DNA of 64,000 nucleotides, from contig CANNZV010000335.1 in NCBI GenBank assembly GCA_947561585.1, positions 124,001 to 188,000 of the forward strand, written 5' to 3'. Source of the DNA: Caprella mutica. Lineage: Eukaryota > Arthropoda > Malacostraca > Amphipoda > Caprellidae. The position numbers were made by a program, and so were the translations under genes. Below the pieces are notes generated by a model. That model ran no database searches and had not been told where the DNA came from. It saw only the letters and a list, made by a program, of their open reading frames with translations. Below, piece after piece: positions 35,006 to 46,514 of this stretch (position 1 is the stretch's first letter; the number at the start of each line of letters is the position of its first letter).

Positions 35006-35235
35006 TGGGAAATAGGAACATATTAACACTGGGAAATAGGAACAAATTAACACTGGGAAATATAAACAAGTTAATACTGGGAAAGTAGGAACAAATTAAC
35101 ACTGGGAAATATAAACAAGTTAATACTGGGAAAGTAGGAACAAATTAACACTGGAAAATATAGACAAGTTGATACTGGAAAAATAACACAAAATAACACT
35201 GGGAAATATATTTAAATTAACACTGGGAAAATTCC
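35006..35235. repeat. 24-26 bp minisatellite, about 9 copies
   Basis: The unit is TAACACTGGGAAATATAAAC plus AAGT, alternating with TAATACTGGGAAAGTAGGAA plus CAAAT. Confidence 0.9.
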
Positions 35236-35404
35236 AACGAAGTATGGTATCTGTTATTTTATCACCACCTTGCCAATTTATTATATCTTCCTGACACTGA
35301 ATACATCTTCAGTTATATCTATATTACGTTACTGCTGTTATAGCAACATACTTACACTGGTTTGGTGAGTAGTCCCCCATCTATAATGCTTTGCCACTCA
35401 CCCC

Positions 35405-35845
35405 TCTGATTGCTCCACTCATCCCACTCCAATGCCCCACTCATCCCACTCCAATGCCCCACTCATCCCACTCCAATGCCCCACTCATCCCACTCCAATG
35501 CCCCACTCATCCCACTTCAATGCCCCACTCATTCCACTCCAATGCCCCACTCATCCCACTCCATTGCCCCACTCATCCCACTCCAATGCCCCACTCATCC
35601 CACTTCAATGCCCCACTCATCCCACTCCAATGCCCCACTCATCCCACTCCAATGCCCCACTCATCCCACTCCAATGCCCCACTCATCCCACTCCAATGCC
35701 CCACTCATCCCACTCCAATGCCCCACTCATCTTACTCCAATGCCCCACTCATCCCACTCCAATGCCCCACTCATCCCACTCCAATGCCCCACTCATCCCA
35801 CTCCAATGCCCCACTCATCCCACTCCAATGCCCCACTCATCCCCC
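35405..35845. repeat. 22-bp minisatellite, about 20 copies
   Basis: The unit is CCAATGCCCCACTCATCCCA plus CT. Very homogeneous; open in all three plus frames. Confidence 0.95.
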
Positions 35846-36011
35846 TTTAACGGCAGTGGCAATGATTTCATGGCACTCAAATCTGTACGTAACTGCAACT
35901 CCACGCACCATTTGCGCCTTTATATCCTAAGGGGGGGGGGGGCATTTGGGAGCTTTAGGGCAACTTATAATATTTAAGTGGTGGTTCAAAGTGAAAATTT
36001 GACAGTTATTT

Positions 36012-36225
36012 ACAGTGATTCATTTATTTACAATGATTCACCTATCTACAGTGATTTATTTATTTGCAGTAATTCATTTATTTGCAGTGATTCATTTATT
36101 TGCTGTGATTCGTCTATCTACTGTGATTCATTTATTCGCAGTTATTAATTTACTTACATTGATTCGTCTATCTACCTACAGTGATTTATATATTTACTGT
36201 AGTTTATTCATTTATTGTGATTAGT
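36012..36225. repeat. 18-bp minisatellite, about 12 copies
   Basis: The unit is CAGTGATTCATTTATTTG with variants CGTCTATCTACTGTGATT. Confidence 0.9.
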
Positions 36226-36349
36226 TTTTTATGTACTGTAACGAGTAATATTTAGATACAATTTTCATTAACGGGTTTCTATATTTTCAAAAAGAATATT
36301 TAAGTACCTAATGAAAATGTGTTTTCACTAAATTATTCACATTAAAATA

Positions 36350-36655
36350 AAATTATTTTATATTGTATCCTAGTTGCTCTAAAAATAATTTTATTTCTGA
36401 ACTGTATCCTATTTACACTATAAATAGAAATTATAAAAACTGTATACTATTTACTTTAAAATAATAACTATTTCTGAACTGTATCTTTTTTACACCAAAA
36501 AAATTTAATTATTTCTAAACCGTATCTTTTTTACTCTAAAATAATATCATTTCTAAACCGTATCCTAATTACAGTAAAATAGAATGAAGATCGTATCCTT
36601 TTTACACTAAAATAATATCCATTTCTAAACCGTATCCTATTTACTGTAGTTATAA
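36350..36655. repeat. Degenerate repeat of about 40-60 bp with GTATCCTATTTAC
   Basis: About seven diverged copies of AACCGTATCCTATTTACACT plus AAAATAATATCATTTCT. The TATCC half-motif is kept but GATAC is not. Confidence 0.8.
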
Positions 36656-37634
36656 CATTTTTTGTAAATAGAACAGCGTATCAAAGTTTGTGTTGGTGCA
36701 AATTATTTCCAGTTATCTGAAGTTAGTGCGTTTGCTTCTGTTTCTAACAGAATTAGCTGTGGTGAATAACAGTGCAAAATATTTAGGACAGAGACTCACT
36801 CTGGGGATTTTCTCTCCTGGGTTTCATTTAGTTTTATTTTGTCGAACTCTGGCCGGCTTTATTTTCAGAGACAATAATATATGCTGTGAAGGAGAGAGAG
36901 AGAGAGAGAGAGAGAGACTCTTCTCGAAAATTAGACTGAATTAGTAGTGTGTGGAAATCGAGAGAGTGTTTGGAATATTCAATGCATTGGTTATGTTGCT
37001 ACTTGTTGTTCTAGATCTTGTAATGGAAAAGTATCGTCTTTATAAACCAAACAGAAATTATAAATTGATTCTCATAATAGTACCAAAACATAACTTGTCA
37101 AAACAATAAGTTATCAAAATACACAATATTATTTTCATAAATATATACTATTGAAAAAATCTGAAAATTGTTTTTTCTTAAGAAAGGTCGAATAAAAAAT
37201 CCGAATTTTTTTAAATTTATTTCTATCTGAAAAATTGTAATGATTTAATTTTTCAAGCGAGTTAATCTTTTATCAGCAAATATTTACAACTGTTACATCT
37301 TTCATTCCTGTCTAATTCTGTAACTGATTTGATTCGAATAAAATACTAATTTTCTCTAGTTTAATCGTCCATTGAAGTTTACGTGCATGAATCTCTGTGT
37401 GTAAATTTTTGTGTGCGTTATTTTTTCCCCAGTGTGTATTAAATAGCTGTGTGAGTGTGTTTCCCCTGTACGTCTCCGGTGTGTACGTGTCTCAAATAGC
37501 ACCATTTGCATGCGGTGTTGCAGGCTCCAGACATAGACCTTTCCACAATAACCAGGCCTAATCAAAATTTTACAGCCTGCCCATATTGTCGGGAGAAATG
37601 TAGCTTGAATGTGACGTCGATGGGCCTTCTTCTC
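36656..37634. other. Mostly unique sequence; GA microsatellite
   Basis: A (GA)n microsatellite lies at about 36892-36917. On the minus strand around 37380-37560, HTGEK and LRHVHTGD appear in different frames, weakly reminiscent of a decayed C2H2 zinc-finger stretch, but the cysteine spacing is wrong. No gene called. Confidence 0.45.
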
Positions 37635-37855
37635 AAGGTCAAGGTCTGTGCTGAGTAGGTGGCGGTCAAGGTATGAATGAGTGAAGGTCAAGGTCTGTGC
37701 TGATAGGTCAAGGTTTAAGTATGAGTAGGTCAAGGTCTGTGCTGAGTAGGCAGATCAAGGTCAAAGTCAAGGTGTTTGCTGAGGATTTCAAGGTCTTTCC
37801 TGGGTAGTACAAGGTCAAGGTCTGTACTGAGCAGGTCAAGGTCTGTGAGAGTAGG
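37635..37855. repeat. Degenerate array of TCAAGGTC
   Basis: Irregular copies of GGTCAAGGTCTGTGCTGAGT plus AGG. At least ten AAGGTC(A/T) half-sites occur in about 220 bp. Confidence 0.85.
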
Positions 37856-37944
37856 TGGCAATGGTTTCATGAATAAAAATTCTTGAGAGGCTTTATTTAG
37901 AATGGAAAGTATTGGCCACTTTTAGGCCCAAGGAGATTGGAGTG

Positions 37945-38262
37945 GCGGCAGCCTAAGCCTATGTAGGCTCTTAAAAGTCACGGCAACATAGGCCTATGTA
38001 GGCTCTTAAAAGTCACGGCAACATAGGCCTATGTAGGCTCTTAAAAGTCACGGCAACATAGGCCTATGTAGGCTCTTAAAAGTCACGGCAACATAGTCCT
38101 ATGTAGGCTCTAAAAAGTCACGGCAACATAGGCCTATGTAGGCTCTTAAAAGTCACGGCAACATAGTCCTATGTAGGCTCTTAAAAGTCACGGCAACATA
38201 GGCCTATGAAGGCTCTTAAAGGTCACGGCAACATAGGCCTATGTAGGCTCTTAAATGTCATT
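37945..38262. repeat. 35-bp minisatellite, about 9 copies
   Basis: The unit is ATAGGCCTATGTAGGCTCTT plus AAAAGTCACGGCAAC. It contains the palindromes ATAGGCCTAT and GCCTA-TG-TAGGC. Confidence 0.95.
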
Positions 38263-38311
38263 AGGTCAGTGTGACGGACAGACAGATTGAAACCATAAAT
38301 TGGCAATTTAT

Positions 38312-38482
38312 TTTCTGATCGTATCGAGGATACTACTTATCGTATCTGGGATACTACTTATGCTATCTAGGATACTACTTATCGTATCTAGGATACTACT
38401 TATCGTATCTAGGATACTACTTATCGTATCTAGGATACTACTTATCGTATCTAGGATACTACCTATCGTATCTAGGATACTA
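38312..38482. repeat. 21-bp array of GTATCTAGGATAC, about 8 copies
   Basis: The unit is GTATCTAGGATACTACTTAT plus C. The first two units have GAG and TGG as central triplets while both 5-base arms are unchanged: the arms GTATC/GATAC are kept and the spacer varies. Confidence 0.95.
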
Positions 38483-38754
38483 TGACTTTTCTATTTAGTT
38501 ATCATTAAGAGTTCATTTTAATTGTAAAGTAGACTTAAATTCCTTCTTATTCATTCAGTGTGCAAACGTAGAAACAATCAACACTAACAGTTCTAGAAGA
38601 ATAGAGAATGCTATTTTAAAGTAATAACAATAACTTATTACGATGCTCCTTCACAACATTCTCAGTAAAGTGAACAGGATGTGAAGTGAATGATTTCATA
38701 CATTATATTGTACTGATTTCTATTTAATGTATACATGCTCTTGTCTTACACGAA

Positions 38755-38875
38755 TATAGTGATGTGAGTGATATAAGTGATATTCGAATAGTGATATAAA
38801 TGATATTCGAATAGTGATATAAATGATATTCGAATAGTGATATAAGTGATATTCGAATAGTGATATACGATTTCA
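38755..38875. repeat. 23-bp minisatellite, about 5 copies
   Basis: The unit is GTGATATAAATGATATTCGA plus ATA. Confidence 0.92.
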
Positions 38876-39164
38876 TACACGAATGTATGTTAATTTCAAT
38901 AAAGTCACCAATTCATATTGACTAAGTAATTACATTCCGTCTGTTCACATTCCGGTCGATGGCATTAAATAATTACATCTTTAATAGAATGGAGGGAGCT
39001 ATTTAAATTTCTGAAACATTTAGCCTCACTGCTGTTTTAGATTCAGGAATTTTCTAATTTGTTTGCCTGCCTCTAACCCTTGCGACTAAACTGAACATTT
39101 GGTGAGAAAGAACTAAAAATACAGTGAAACTATCTAGATACTATAAATAAAAAGTACGTTGTAA

Positions 39165-39415
39165 CTGTCATTACTATTGCGTTGTAACTGCTAATGGAAG
39201 TGCGTTGTAACTGTTAATGGAAGTGCGTTGTAACTGCTAATGCAAGTGCGTTGTAACTGCTAATGCAAGTGCGTTGTAACTGCTAATGCAAGTGCGTTGT
39301 AACTGCTAATGCAAGTGCGTTGTAACTGCTAATGGAAGTGCGTTGTAACTGCTAATGGAAGTGCGTTGTAACTGCTAATGGAAGTGCGTTGTAACTGCTA
39401 ATGCAAGTGCGTTGT
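39165..39415. repeat. 23-bp minisatellite, about 11 copies
   Basis: The unit is GCGTTGTAACTGCTAATGCA plus AGT, with TGGAAGT variants at both ends and a TGCAAGT block in the middle. Confidence 0.95.
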
Positions 39416-39932
39416 ACTTTACTCCTTTACTGCTGTACTTTACTCCTTTACTGCTGTACTTTACTCCTTTACTGCTGTACTTTACTCCTTTACTGCTGTA
39501 CTTTACTCCTTTACTGCTGTACTTTACTCCTTTACTGCTGTACTTTACTCCTTTACTGCTGTACTTTACTCCTTTACTGCTTTACTTTACTCCTTTACTG
39601 CTGTACTTTACTCTTTTACTGCTGTATTTTACTCTTTTACTGCTGTACTTTACTCCTTTACTGCTGTACTTTACTCCTTTACTTTACTCCTTTACTGCTG
39701 TACTTTACTCCTTTACTGCTGTACTTTACTCTTTTACTGGTGTACTTTACTCCTTTACTGCTGTACTTTACTCCTTTATTGCTGTACTTTACTCCTTTAC
39801 TGCTGTACTTCACTCCTTTACTGGTGTACTTCACTCCTTTACTGGTGTACTTTACCCCTTTACTGGTGTACTTTACTCCTTTACTGGTGTACTTTACTCC
39901 TTTACTGCTGTACTTTACTCTTTTACTGCTGT
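39411..39932. repeat. 21-bp minisatellite, about 25 copies, fused to preceding array
   Basis: The unit is TACTTTACTCCTTTACTGCT plus G. CTGGTG variants are clustered on the right half. The switch from the 23-bp array occurs within the shared GTTGTA, with no spacer. Confidence 0.95.
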
Positions 39933-40287
39933 CTAACAGCAAAGGCAATACCTACATGTGTGTCATCACGCAGTGCGATACTGTTACTGTTATTACCGTT
40001 ATTATTACCGGTACTGCAGAGGTAGAACTCGTGGTATTTGATTGGACTCGTAAAAAGAATGTTGAAAAAGTTAGGAATATTGTCTGAATTCTTCGTTAAA
40101 AAATATCCAAAGGAATGCGTAACACTCTACACCCATTCATCCAAATTATCAACCAATTTATTGCGTATGTAACTATAAGAAACTTAACGAAATTCTTTTT
40201 ATTTGGTTTGTAACCGAGTGTTATGTTAATACAAGAAATTGTTATTTTATGTGAAATTATTCTCATGAACAGAAAATATTATTTAAT
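39933..40287. other. Unique sequence, no gene seen
   Basis: AT-rich, non-repetitive; nothing recognised. Confidence 0.5.
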
Positions 40288-41485
40288 ATGGGGTAAGTTA
40301 CGAGTTATTGGACAGTTCCACATTTTCAATCATAAAAGAAAACTAATGTAAATATTTTACTTGGTATCCATGATACCTGCAGGTATCATGGATACCAATG
40401 GAAACAAGCTGAAAAGTATTTATTGTATTTTTTTCTTATACCGGGTGGGCGAAAAGTCACTTCACCATTTTAAAATTTTATTATACACAAACCAAAAATG
40501 ATAAAAATCTTTAGTAAAAGGCAAATGAAAAAAGAATATTTAAAGTTTTAATAGATATGAACCGAAATCACTATACCAAGATTTCAAATATTTCAAACAT
40601 GCTTTTTAATGTGTGAAATCGTAAACCTCTAATAAAGACTTAAGTTCAACATGGAAGAGAGCCGCATTTTGTTGAATATCACTTTCAACAAAATGGATCA
40701 TTTGCTGGAGTAATCCTCAGTAAGGAGATGTTCTATCAGAAATGTTAATAAGAGTCCATCTAAACCATGCTTTCTTGCCTTGGCAGAAAAATTCAGACAA
40801 ACAGAATCATGTATTGACAAAGAGCGAACTGGAACATCGAAGTCATCTCGCACTGAAGTTATTCAGCGTGTGAACCTTAGTGTATCAGAAGACAACACAA
40901 AATCCACGAGAAAGCATAGTACCCAAATAAGATAGTCTCGCACCGATCACTACGGCGCATATTAAAGGATATAAAATGATATCATAAGAAAATTCAATTG
41001 ATACCAGAATTACAGGTCACAGACCACCAAAAACGAGGAGAATTCGCACGATCACTTATGAATTCGGCAACCGACGAATTATTCATACCACATTCAGTAA
41101 TGCAGATGAATCTCCTGTTTATCTCAGTGGACGCGTGAATAAACAGACCTGTAGAATTTGGAACTGAGTTAATACCCAAAGTGTTCATGAACAGCCATTC
41201 CATCCACAGAAAGTAACTGTCTGGTGCGGATTATCAAGCTCTAAAATCATTGGACCCTACTTCTTTGAAGATGATGGAAATACTGCTACAGCTTAAATGA
41301 TAATGGAAGACATTTGAATATTTTTTTAAATAAAAATGTTAAATTTCTTCTTTCATTTGCAGTTTAGTACGAATATATATCTTTTATAGTTTTTGCGTAA
41401 TACAATTTTTAAATGGTTAAGTGACTTTCGGCCCACCCGGTATAAACGAAAACGTGTAACAGTCCAATAACTCGTAACTCCCCTA
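40288..41485. mobile_element. Family A MITE interrupted by a mariner-like element
   Basis: The left part (40288-40440) has GGGGTAAGTTACGAGTTATT and the full core: GTATCCATGATAC at 40364-40376 and GTATCATGGATAC at 40383-40395. The right part (41443-41485) has TAAACGAAAACGTGTAACAG and CCAATAACTCGTAACTCCCC plus TA. The two parts meet exactly in MITE order if the intervening element and one TA are ignored, so the MITE was here first. Confidence 0.88.
40441..41440 (+). pseudogene. Decayed mariner-like transposon, nested
   Basis: Terminal inverted repeats CCGGGTGGGCGAAAAGTCAC and GTGACTTTCGGCCCACCCGG bound the element, and TA lies directly outside both ends. The transposase relic starts near 40651. 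Fragments DHQKRGEFARSLMNSAT (41022-41072) and VTVWCGLSSSKIIGPYFFED (41213-41272) match the conserved core of mariner-like DDE/D transposases as I know them. They lie in different frames with several stops. The part after the WCG block, which should hold the third catalytic residue, is missing. It is therefore inactive and internally deleted. Confidence 0.87.
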
Positions 41486-41699
41486 TTGTCTCTTCATTTC
41501 AACTCAATTTACTCTCTATATATTTTCTGAGGCGTAAAATTAATGGTTTTCTTTTGGTGAGGAGTAGAAAGTTTTTCAATTACCGACAATTGCTTTTCAT
41601 CTTCAAAAAAACTTCGCGACTGTTAACTTCCTCTGTCAACAGTTACTGTTTTACCGCCTCTGCCTGTTTTACCTCAGCCTCTTCCTGTTTTATTTTTTC

Positions 41700-42090
41700 T
41701 TCCTGTTTCATCTTAGCCAACAGTAACTGTTTTATCTTAGCCAACAGTAACTGTTTTATCTTAGCCAACAGTAACTGTTTTATCTTAGCCAACAGTAACT
41801 GTTTTATCTTAGCCAACAGTAACTGTTTTATTTTAGCCAACAGTAACTGTTTTATCTTAGCCAACAGTAACTGTTTTATTTTAGCCAACAGTAACTGTTT
41901 TATTTTAGCCAACAGTAACTGTTTTATCTTAGCCAACAGTAACTGTTTTATCTTAGCCAACAGTAACTGTTTTATTTTAGCCAACAGTAACTGTTTTATC
42001 TTAGCCAACAGTAACTGTTTTATCTTAGCCAACAGTAACTGTTTTATTTCTTCTTCCTTTTTTATCTTAGCCAACAGTAACTGTTTTATT
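41700..42090. repeat. 24-bp minisatellite, about 16 copies
   Basis: The unit is TTATCTTAGCCAACAGTAAC plus TGTT, with TTATTTTAG variants. It contains the odd palindrome AACAGT-A-ACTGTT. Open in both directions, hence spurious frames of 143-182 residues. Confidence 0.95.
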
Positions 42091-42124
42091 TTTCCTGTTT
42101 AAATAATAACTCCCATTAAATTAT

Positions 42125-42405
42125 TCCAATATTCATCATTGTTATTGTACTGATAATATTATCCGTTTAATCCAAATATTCACTATTGTTATTGTATTGA
42201 ATAATATCCCTTTTATTCCTAATATTTACTATTGTTATTGTATTGAATAATATCCCTTTTATTCCTAATATTTACTATAGTTATTGTATTGAATAATATC
42301 CCTTTTATTCCTAATATTTACTATAGTTATTGTATTGAATAATATCCCTTTTATTCCTAATATTTACTATTGTTATTGTATTGAATAATATCCCTTTTAT
42401 TTAAA
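42125..42405. repeat. 46-bp minisatellite, about 5.5 copies
   Basis: The unit is TACTATTGTTATTGTATTGA plus ATAATATCCCTTTTATTCCTAATATT split after the first 20 bases. Confidence 0.93.
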
Positions 42406-42494
42406 TACTAATCCCCTTCATCCAATCTTATGTTATCAATATAATCTCCATCTTACAAGTCCTTCAATACCCTTCATCCTCTCATGTCCTTCGT

Positions 42495-42595
42495 TAGGGT
42501 AACTTCTAAGTTATTGCACGGTTACATGTCTTCGATCATGTAAAAAAAATATGATCATACAACTTTTATTTCAATTAAAAGTTAACTATTAATTA
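42495..42595. mobile_element. Family A MITE, left half
   Basis: TAGGGTAACTTCTAAGTTAT then GGTTACATGTCTTCGATCAT. The right half is not found before the next repeat. Confidence 0.72.
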
Positions 42596-42599
42596 CCAT

Positions 42600-42680
42600 A
42601 TATATATTCCCCTATGTAAGTCATAGCACCTATTTCACATAGCTATGACTTCTCTATTCCCCTATGTAAGTCATAGCAAT
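42600..42680. repeat. Two copies of a block of about 60 bp
   Basis: TATTCCCCTATGTAAGTCAT plus AGCA occurs at about 42605 and 42657, with GACTT and CATAGC also in inverted order between them. Confidence 0.75.
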
Positions 42681-43039
42681 TCACACAGTTGACGTGATTA
42701 AGTTTCTTTGGTGCGACTCACCATCGATCAATACGCACCCTATTGATGTGTCCAATTCTTCTTATATCTTTTTACCACATTCTTCAGTTCCTTTCAATCT
42801 AATCCCCTTTGTTTTTGCAGCTTATCGACAACCCCCTCTCCCCCCCCCCCACCCCTTTGTTCAAGTTTGGCCACCTCCTCCACCTAGATTGAGAATTGGC
42901 CACTCGATCTTCAAGATCTTCTAGAGTTGATTGTCTATCATTAATCTATCAGATTATATATTTTTGATGATATTATGAACAGGTTCATAAATTTTAAAAA
43001 TATCATTTTTTGCCTATCATGGATGCACCAAATCTTTAA

Positions 43040-43275
43040 TTTTATTCTCCATCCCATGTGGTACTATAGTATCCTTAATACACTTTATCTTGAATTCTAT
43101 TCTTCACATCTTACGTGGAGTAGTATCCTGTCTACAGTTTTTCCTATTTTATTTAGATTATCATGGATACGATTCCTATTCTATTTCTAGTATCATGGAT
43201 ACGCTTCCTATTCTATTTAGAGTATCATGGACACGCTTCCTATTCTATTTCTAGTATCATGGCTACAATTTTCCT
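43040..43275. repeat. Repeat of about 32 bp with GTATCATGGATACG
   Basis: The unit is GTATCATGGATACGCTTCCT plus ATTCTATTTCTA, 3-4 clear copies on the right and diverged ones on the left (for example TATCATGGATGCACC near 43015). Variants GGACACG and GGCTAC show decay of the right arm. Confidence 0.85.
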
Positions 43276-43764
43276 ATTCTATTGCCACCAAACACAATGT
43301 CTAGCAATTATAGCCCGTTTGAATGCTGGTAAATATCCTTTTGATCCCTAATCCCTTCACACTAAGGCTGAGATTAGTGTGCACCTCACTGATGAACTCA
43401 CTAACGGTAGAAACTGCATTGGGTGAGTGTGTATACCCGGACACTGGATTTAAATTGCAGTCTGATGGACAGTGAATTGAGTATTTCTTTGTACATTGCA
43501 ATTACAGCACTAATTGGCTAAGTGTTATCTGTTTCGGGTAGTAAATCTACTGGAAATTAGGAATTGACAGTGGGGATTGAATAAAATTCATTTGATTGTT
43601 TGTTAAGTGTTTATTTAGTATTTAAAACCTTTTTAAGTGTTGTTGTTTATTTGATATAATATTGGTTTAATAATTTGATGATTAAATTCCAAACATTATA
43701 TATATTTACGTTTTAATTTTAAATATATTAGCTTGCATTTTTAGTAGTTTTCTCTTTCTCATTA
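43276..43764. other. Unique sequence, no gene seen
   Basis: Non-repetitive. The minus-strand frame at 43301-43501 has no recognised motif. Confidence 0.5.
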
Positions 43765-44015
43765 TTACCTTCGCGAAATTGCGGAAGGTAATGTTCTAAT
43801 CGGCAATATTTATTCGTAATCTTTTTATCATAAACTAATGGTAATTTTCAACCAAATTGCCTGAAATTTGGTGGGACGGTTTGTCATCATCCAGGAACCA
43901 TTTGGTTGAGTTTTGAGAGCGATCGGATCAAAGGTCAAGGTCATTCAAAACTCAAAAAGTCAATAGCGTGTCGAAGGTATGCACTCTAAGAGTTCTGCCC
44001 GTTCTAGTTTACTGC
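43765..44015. mobile_element. Family C dispersed element, copy 3 (shorter)
   Basis: It begins TTACCTTCGCGAAATTGCGG and ends CTCTAAGAGTTCTGCCCGTT plus CTAGTT. It has one GGATCAAAGGTCAAGGTCAT block and AAATTGCCTGAAATTTGGTG. Internal modules are deleted relative to 31650-31990. Confidence 0.72.
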
Positions 44016-44394
44016 ATGTTACTTCATTATGTTTAAAATAGTGCTCATTGCTATGTGTTTAATGGGTGTTCATAATAAGTGTGTTTATCATAGCCCTAGC
44101 CAATGAAATCTGTTAATATCTCCCTAATCCGGTTAGTTGGGGAAACTCTTGTAGCAATCTAACTCGCTAGGAAGTTAGCATGACTTCTTAACGAGGGGTG
44201 GGGGGAACGGTGGTAGTGGGGGGGGGGAGGTACGGTGGTAGTGGGGGGTACGGTGGTAGTGGGGGGGAGATAGGGGGGATATAGTGAATGTGGGGGGAAA
44301 TGCAGTATTGGAGGTTGAGATTATATAATGATCATGTGAATGAAAAACATATTGGTTGAATTTAAACAATATTGGTTGATTACTGTAACAATAC
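44016..44394. other. Unique sequence with a G-rich patch
   Basis: GGTAGTGGGGGG-type repeats lie at about 44195-44295 and could form G-quadruplexes. No gene seen. Confidence 0.6.
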
Positions 44395-44692
44395 CTGTAC
44401 AATAATACATAATACTGTGCAATAATACATAATACTGTGCAATAATACATAATACTCTACAATAATACATAATACTCTACAATAATACATAATACTCTAC
44501 AATAATACATAATACTCTACAATAATACATAATACTCTACAATAATACATAATACTCTACAATAATACATAATACTCTACAATAATACATAATACTCTAC
44601 AATAATACATAATGCACTACAATAATACATAATACTCTACAATAATACATAATACTCTACAATAATACATAATACTCTACAATAATACAATA
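44395..44692. repeat. 20-bp minisatellite, about 15 copies
   Basis: The unit is CAATAATACATAATACTCTA. Left copies have CTGTG. One unit has GCACTA. Confidence 0.95.
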
Positions 44693-45404
44693 TCTGTTGT
44701 ATTGACAATAATTTGCCACTAAGTTATTCTATCGAGGTTCTCTTATCGCTATTGTGATTATACAATGCCATAATTACTGTTATTGTAAGCTAATGATAAA
44801 CACTTTGTTATTATTGTTATGCAATGAAGGAGTGGAATAACAGAGTAATTCTAATGGCTATTCATTTAACCTAATTTGCCTACTTCAATTATATCAAAAC
44901 ATAATTGTATTAAAACATATTTAAAAATAACAAATGTAATTTTCATATACATATTAGAATCTAATCATATTTAGAAAATTCGTATATGAATTTACTTAAG
45001 TATATTTTGGCAGATTATATCATTTTACTTCAACATTCAATAAATGAATTAATAAATATAATTATTTTATATTTTAATTTATTGAACTAATTATTTTCTA
45101 TTTTGTGATTTATGTTAATGCAATTATTTTCTGTAAGATACCCTGTCTTCCTCGGTGAAAATTAACAATTATTTCCTCGGTGTAAAAGTAAGGTAAAGTT
45201 TTCTCTTAAGTTTTAATGATAACTGTGCAAAGTTGAGCGGTTCGCCCTTCCTTTCTAGCTCTAAAGTCTTTTCCAGTCTCACAGTTAATTTAGAGTGTGT
45301 GGACACTTAGAGGGGTCAGCCTAATATAAATAGCCATGACGTGACCCCCTGAGGTGCCTCTCTGAGTAACGCGCCCTTGTAACGCAATGCGCAAACTGCG
45401 TAAC
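44693..45404. other. AT-rich unique sequence; moderately GC-rich end
   Basis: No repeat. The 45180-45420 part is less AT-rich than its surroundings, with no open frame flanked by good splice sites. A conserved non-coding element is possible but unsupported. Confidence 0.45.
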
Positions 45405-45565
45405 AGGGATACCGCGGCTATACGGTATCATGGATACGGTGGCTATACAGTATCATCGATACAGCTGCTAGTTATACGGTATCATCGATACAGCTGCTAG
45501 TTATACGGTTTCATCGATACAGTTGCTTTGTTTACGGTAACATGGATACGGTTACTAATTATAAT
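45405..45565. repeat. 25-30 bp array of GTATCATSGATAC, about 5 copies
   Basis: The units contain ACGGTATCATGGATACGGTG or ACGGTATCATCGATACAGCT plus GCTAGTTAT. The central triplet varies (ATG, ATC) and the arms are kept except in the last copies (GTTTCATCGATAC, GTAACATGGATAC). Confidence 0.9.
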
Positions 45566-46514
45566 ACGGTATTGATTTTTTTATTTTTGTACTATAATTA
45601 GATTTAATTTGTAAGTCAATTTGAGAATTGTCTAATTATTACAACTACTCTTCAGTAATAATTATTAAAACTTAATTGAAATGGAGATAATAGAGGGTAT
45701 TTTAATTTTCTTTTAATATTATTATTATTGCTATTTTAGATTCGGTTTAAACAGGTCTAATGAGCTTATTCTTATAATAGAAAGCTGTACTTCAATTATG
45801 AACAGAGTAAATATATTATCTATCGTAATAATGCCCGTCGTGTGTTTCTTAATTCATTTGGTGTCTGCTTTTTAAGAAGGGTAGGAAATTTAAATATTGT
45901 CATGATAAGCTGTATATTGAGTTAAATGAATGATAATCTATACATTACTATATAAATAACAACGAGATGGGTATTATTAGAATAGAGTATTATAAAAAGT
46001 ATTAACGAAATAAAAAAATCAAACCCATGAAACGCACTTGAATAAATTAATATGATATTTTAATTTTACTGTTCTTATTTTAACGAGAAGGTCGACTTTT
46101 AACGGGTTAAGCTTCATCAATATTAATACTATTGAAAACCCGTTATTTTAACAGGAAAATCCACTAGTTTTATATAATCTCCACTCCTTTCAAACCATGT
46201 TATTATTTCCAATGGCAATACCCTGCCTCTGCCAATGTTTATGTGGGTTGTTTTGTCAATAAGTTTACAACTAATGTGGATGACATTGTTTGCTCAGTAT
46301 TTTCTGATCGCTTTAAAAGCCTCCATTTATTTCATCTGCTACTGTAGCGATAATGCCTTAATGCTTTTCTATAATGATAAATGGAAGTGTTTTGAAGGTG
46401 TACGAGTGATGGTATTTGTGGTGGTTGCTGTTACAATTTGAAGATAGTTCTGAGATAAGTAATAATTGACGTTATTATTATAAAAAATATTTAATCGTAG
46501 CTTTGGAAAGTTAA
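45566..46514. other. AT-rich unique sequence, no gene seen
   Basis: The short open frame at 46235-46441 has no recognised domain or splice support. Nothing else seen. Confidence 0.5.

Noticed and set aside
37356..37733. Possible C2H2 zinc-finger relic on the minus strand (HTGEK, LRHVHTGD)
   Set aside because: The linker-like motifs lie in different frames only about 13 residues apart, without correct C-x2-C and H-x3-H spacing. The GT/CA-rich composition makes chance HT strings likely.
40994..41203. 69-residue minus-strand frame in the nested element
   Set aside because: It is antisense to the decayed mariner transposase, whose plus-strand fragments explain the region.
45180..45420. Less AT-rich stretch as a possible exon or promoter
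   Set aside because: All frames contain stops or lack flanking splice sites. No TATA-initiator pair or CpG-rich core stands out, so no feature is called.
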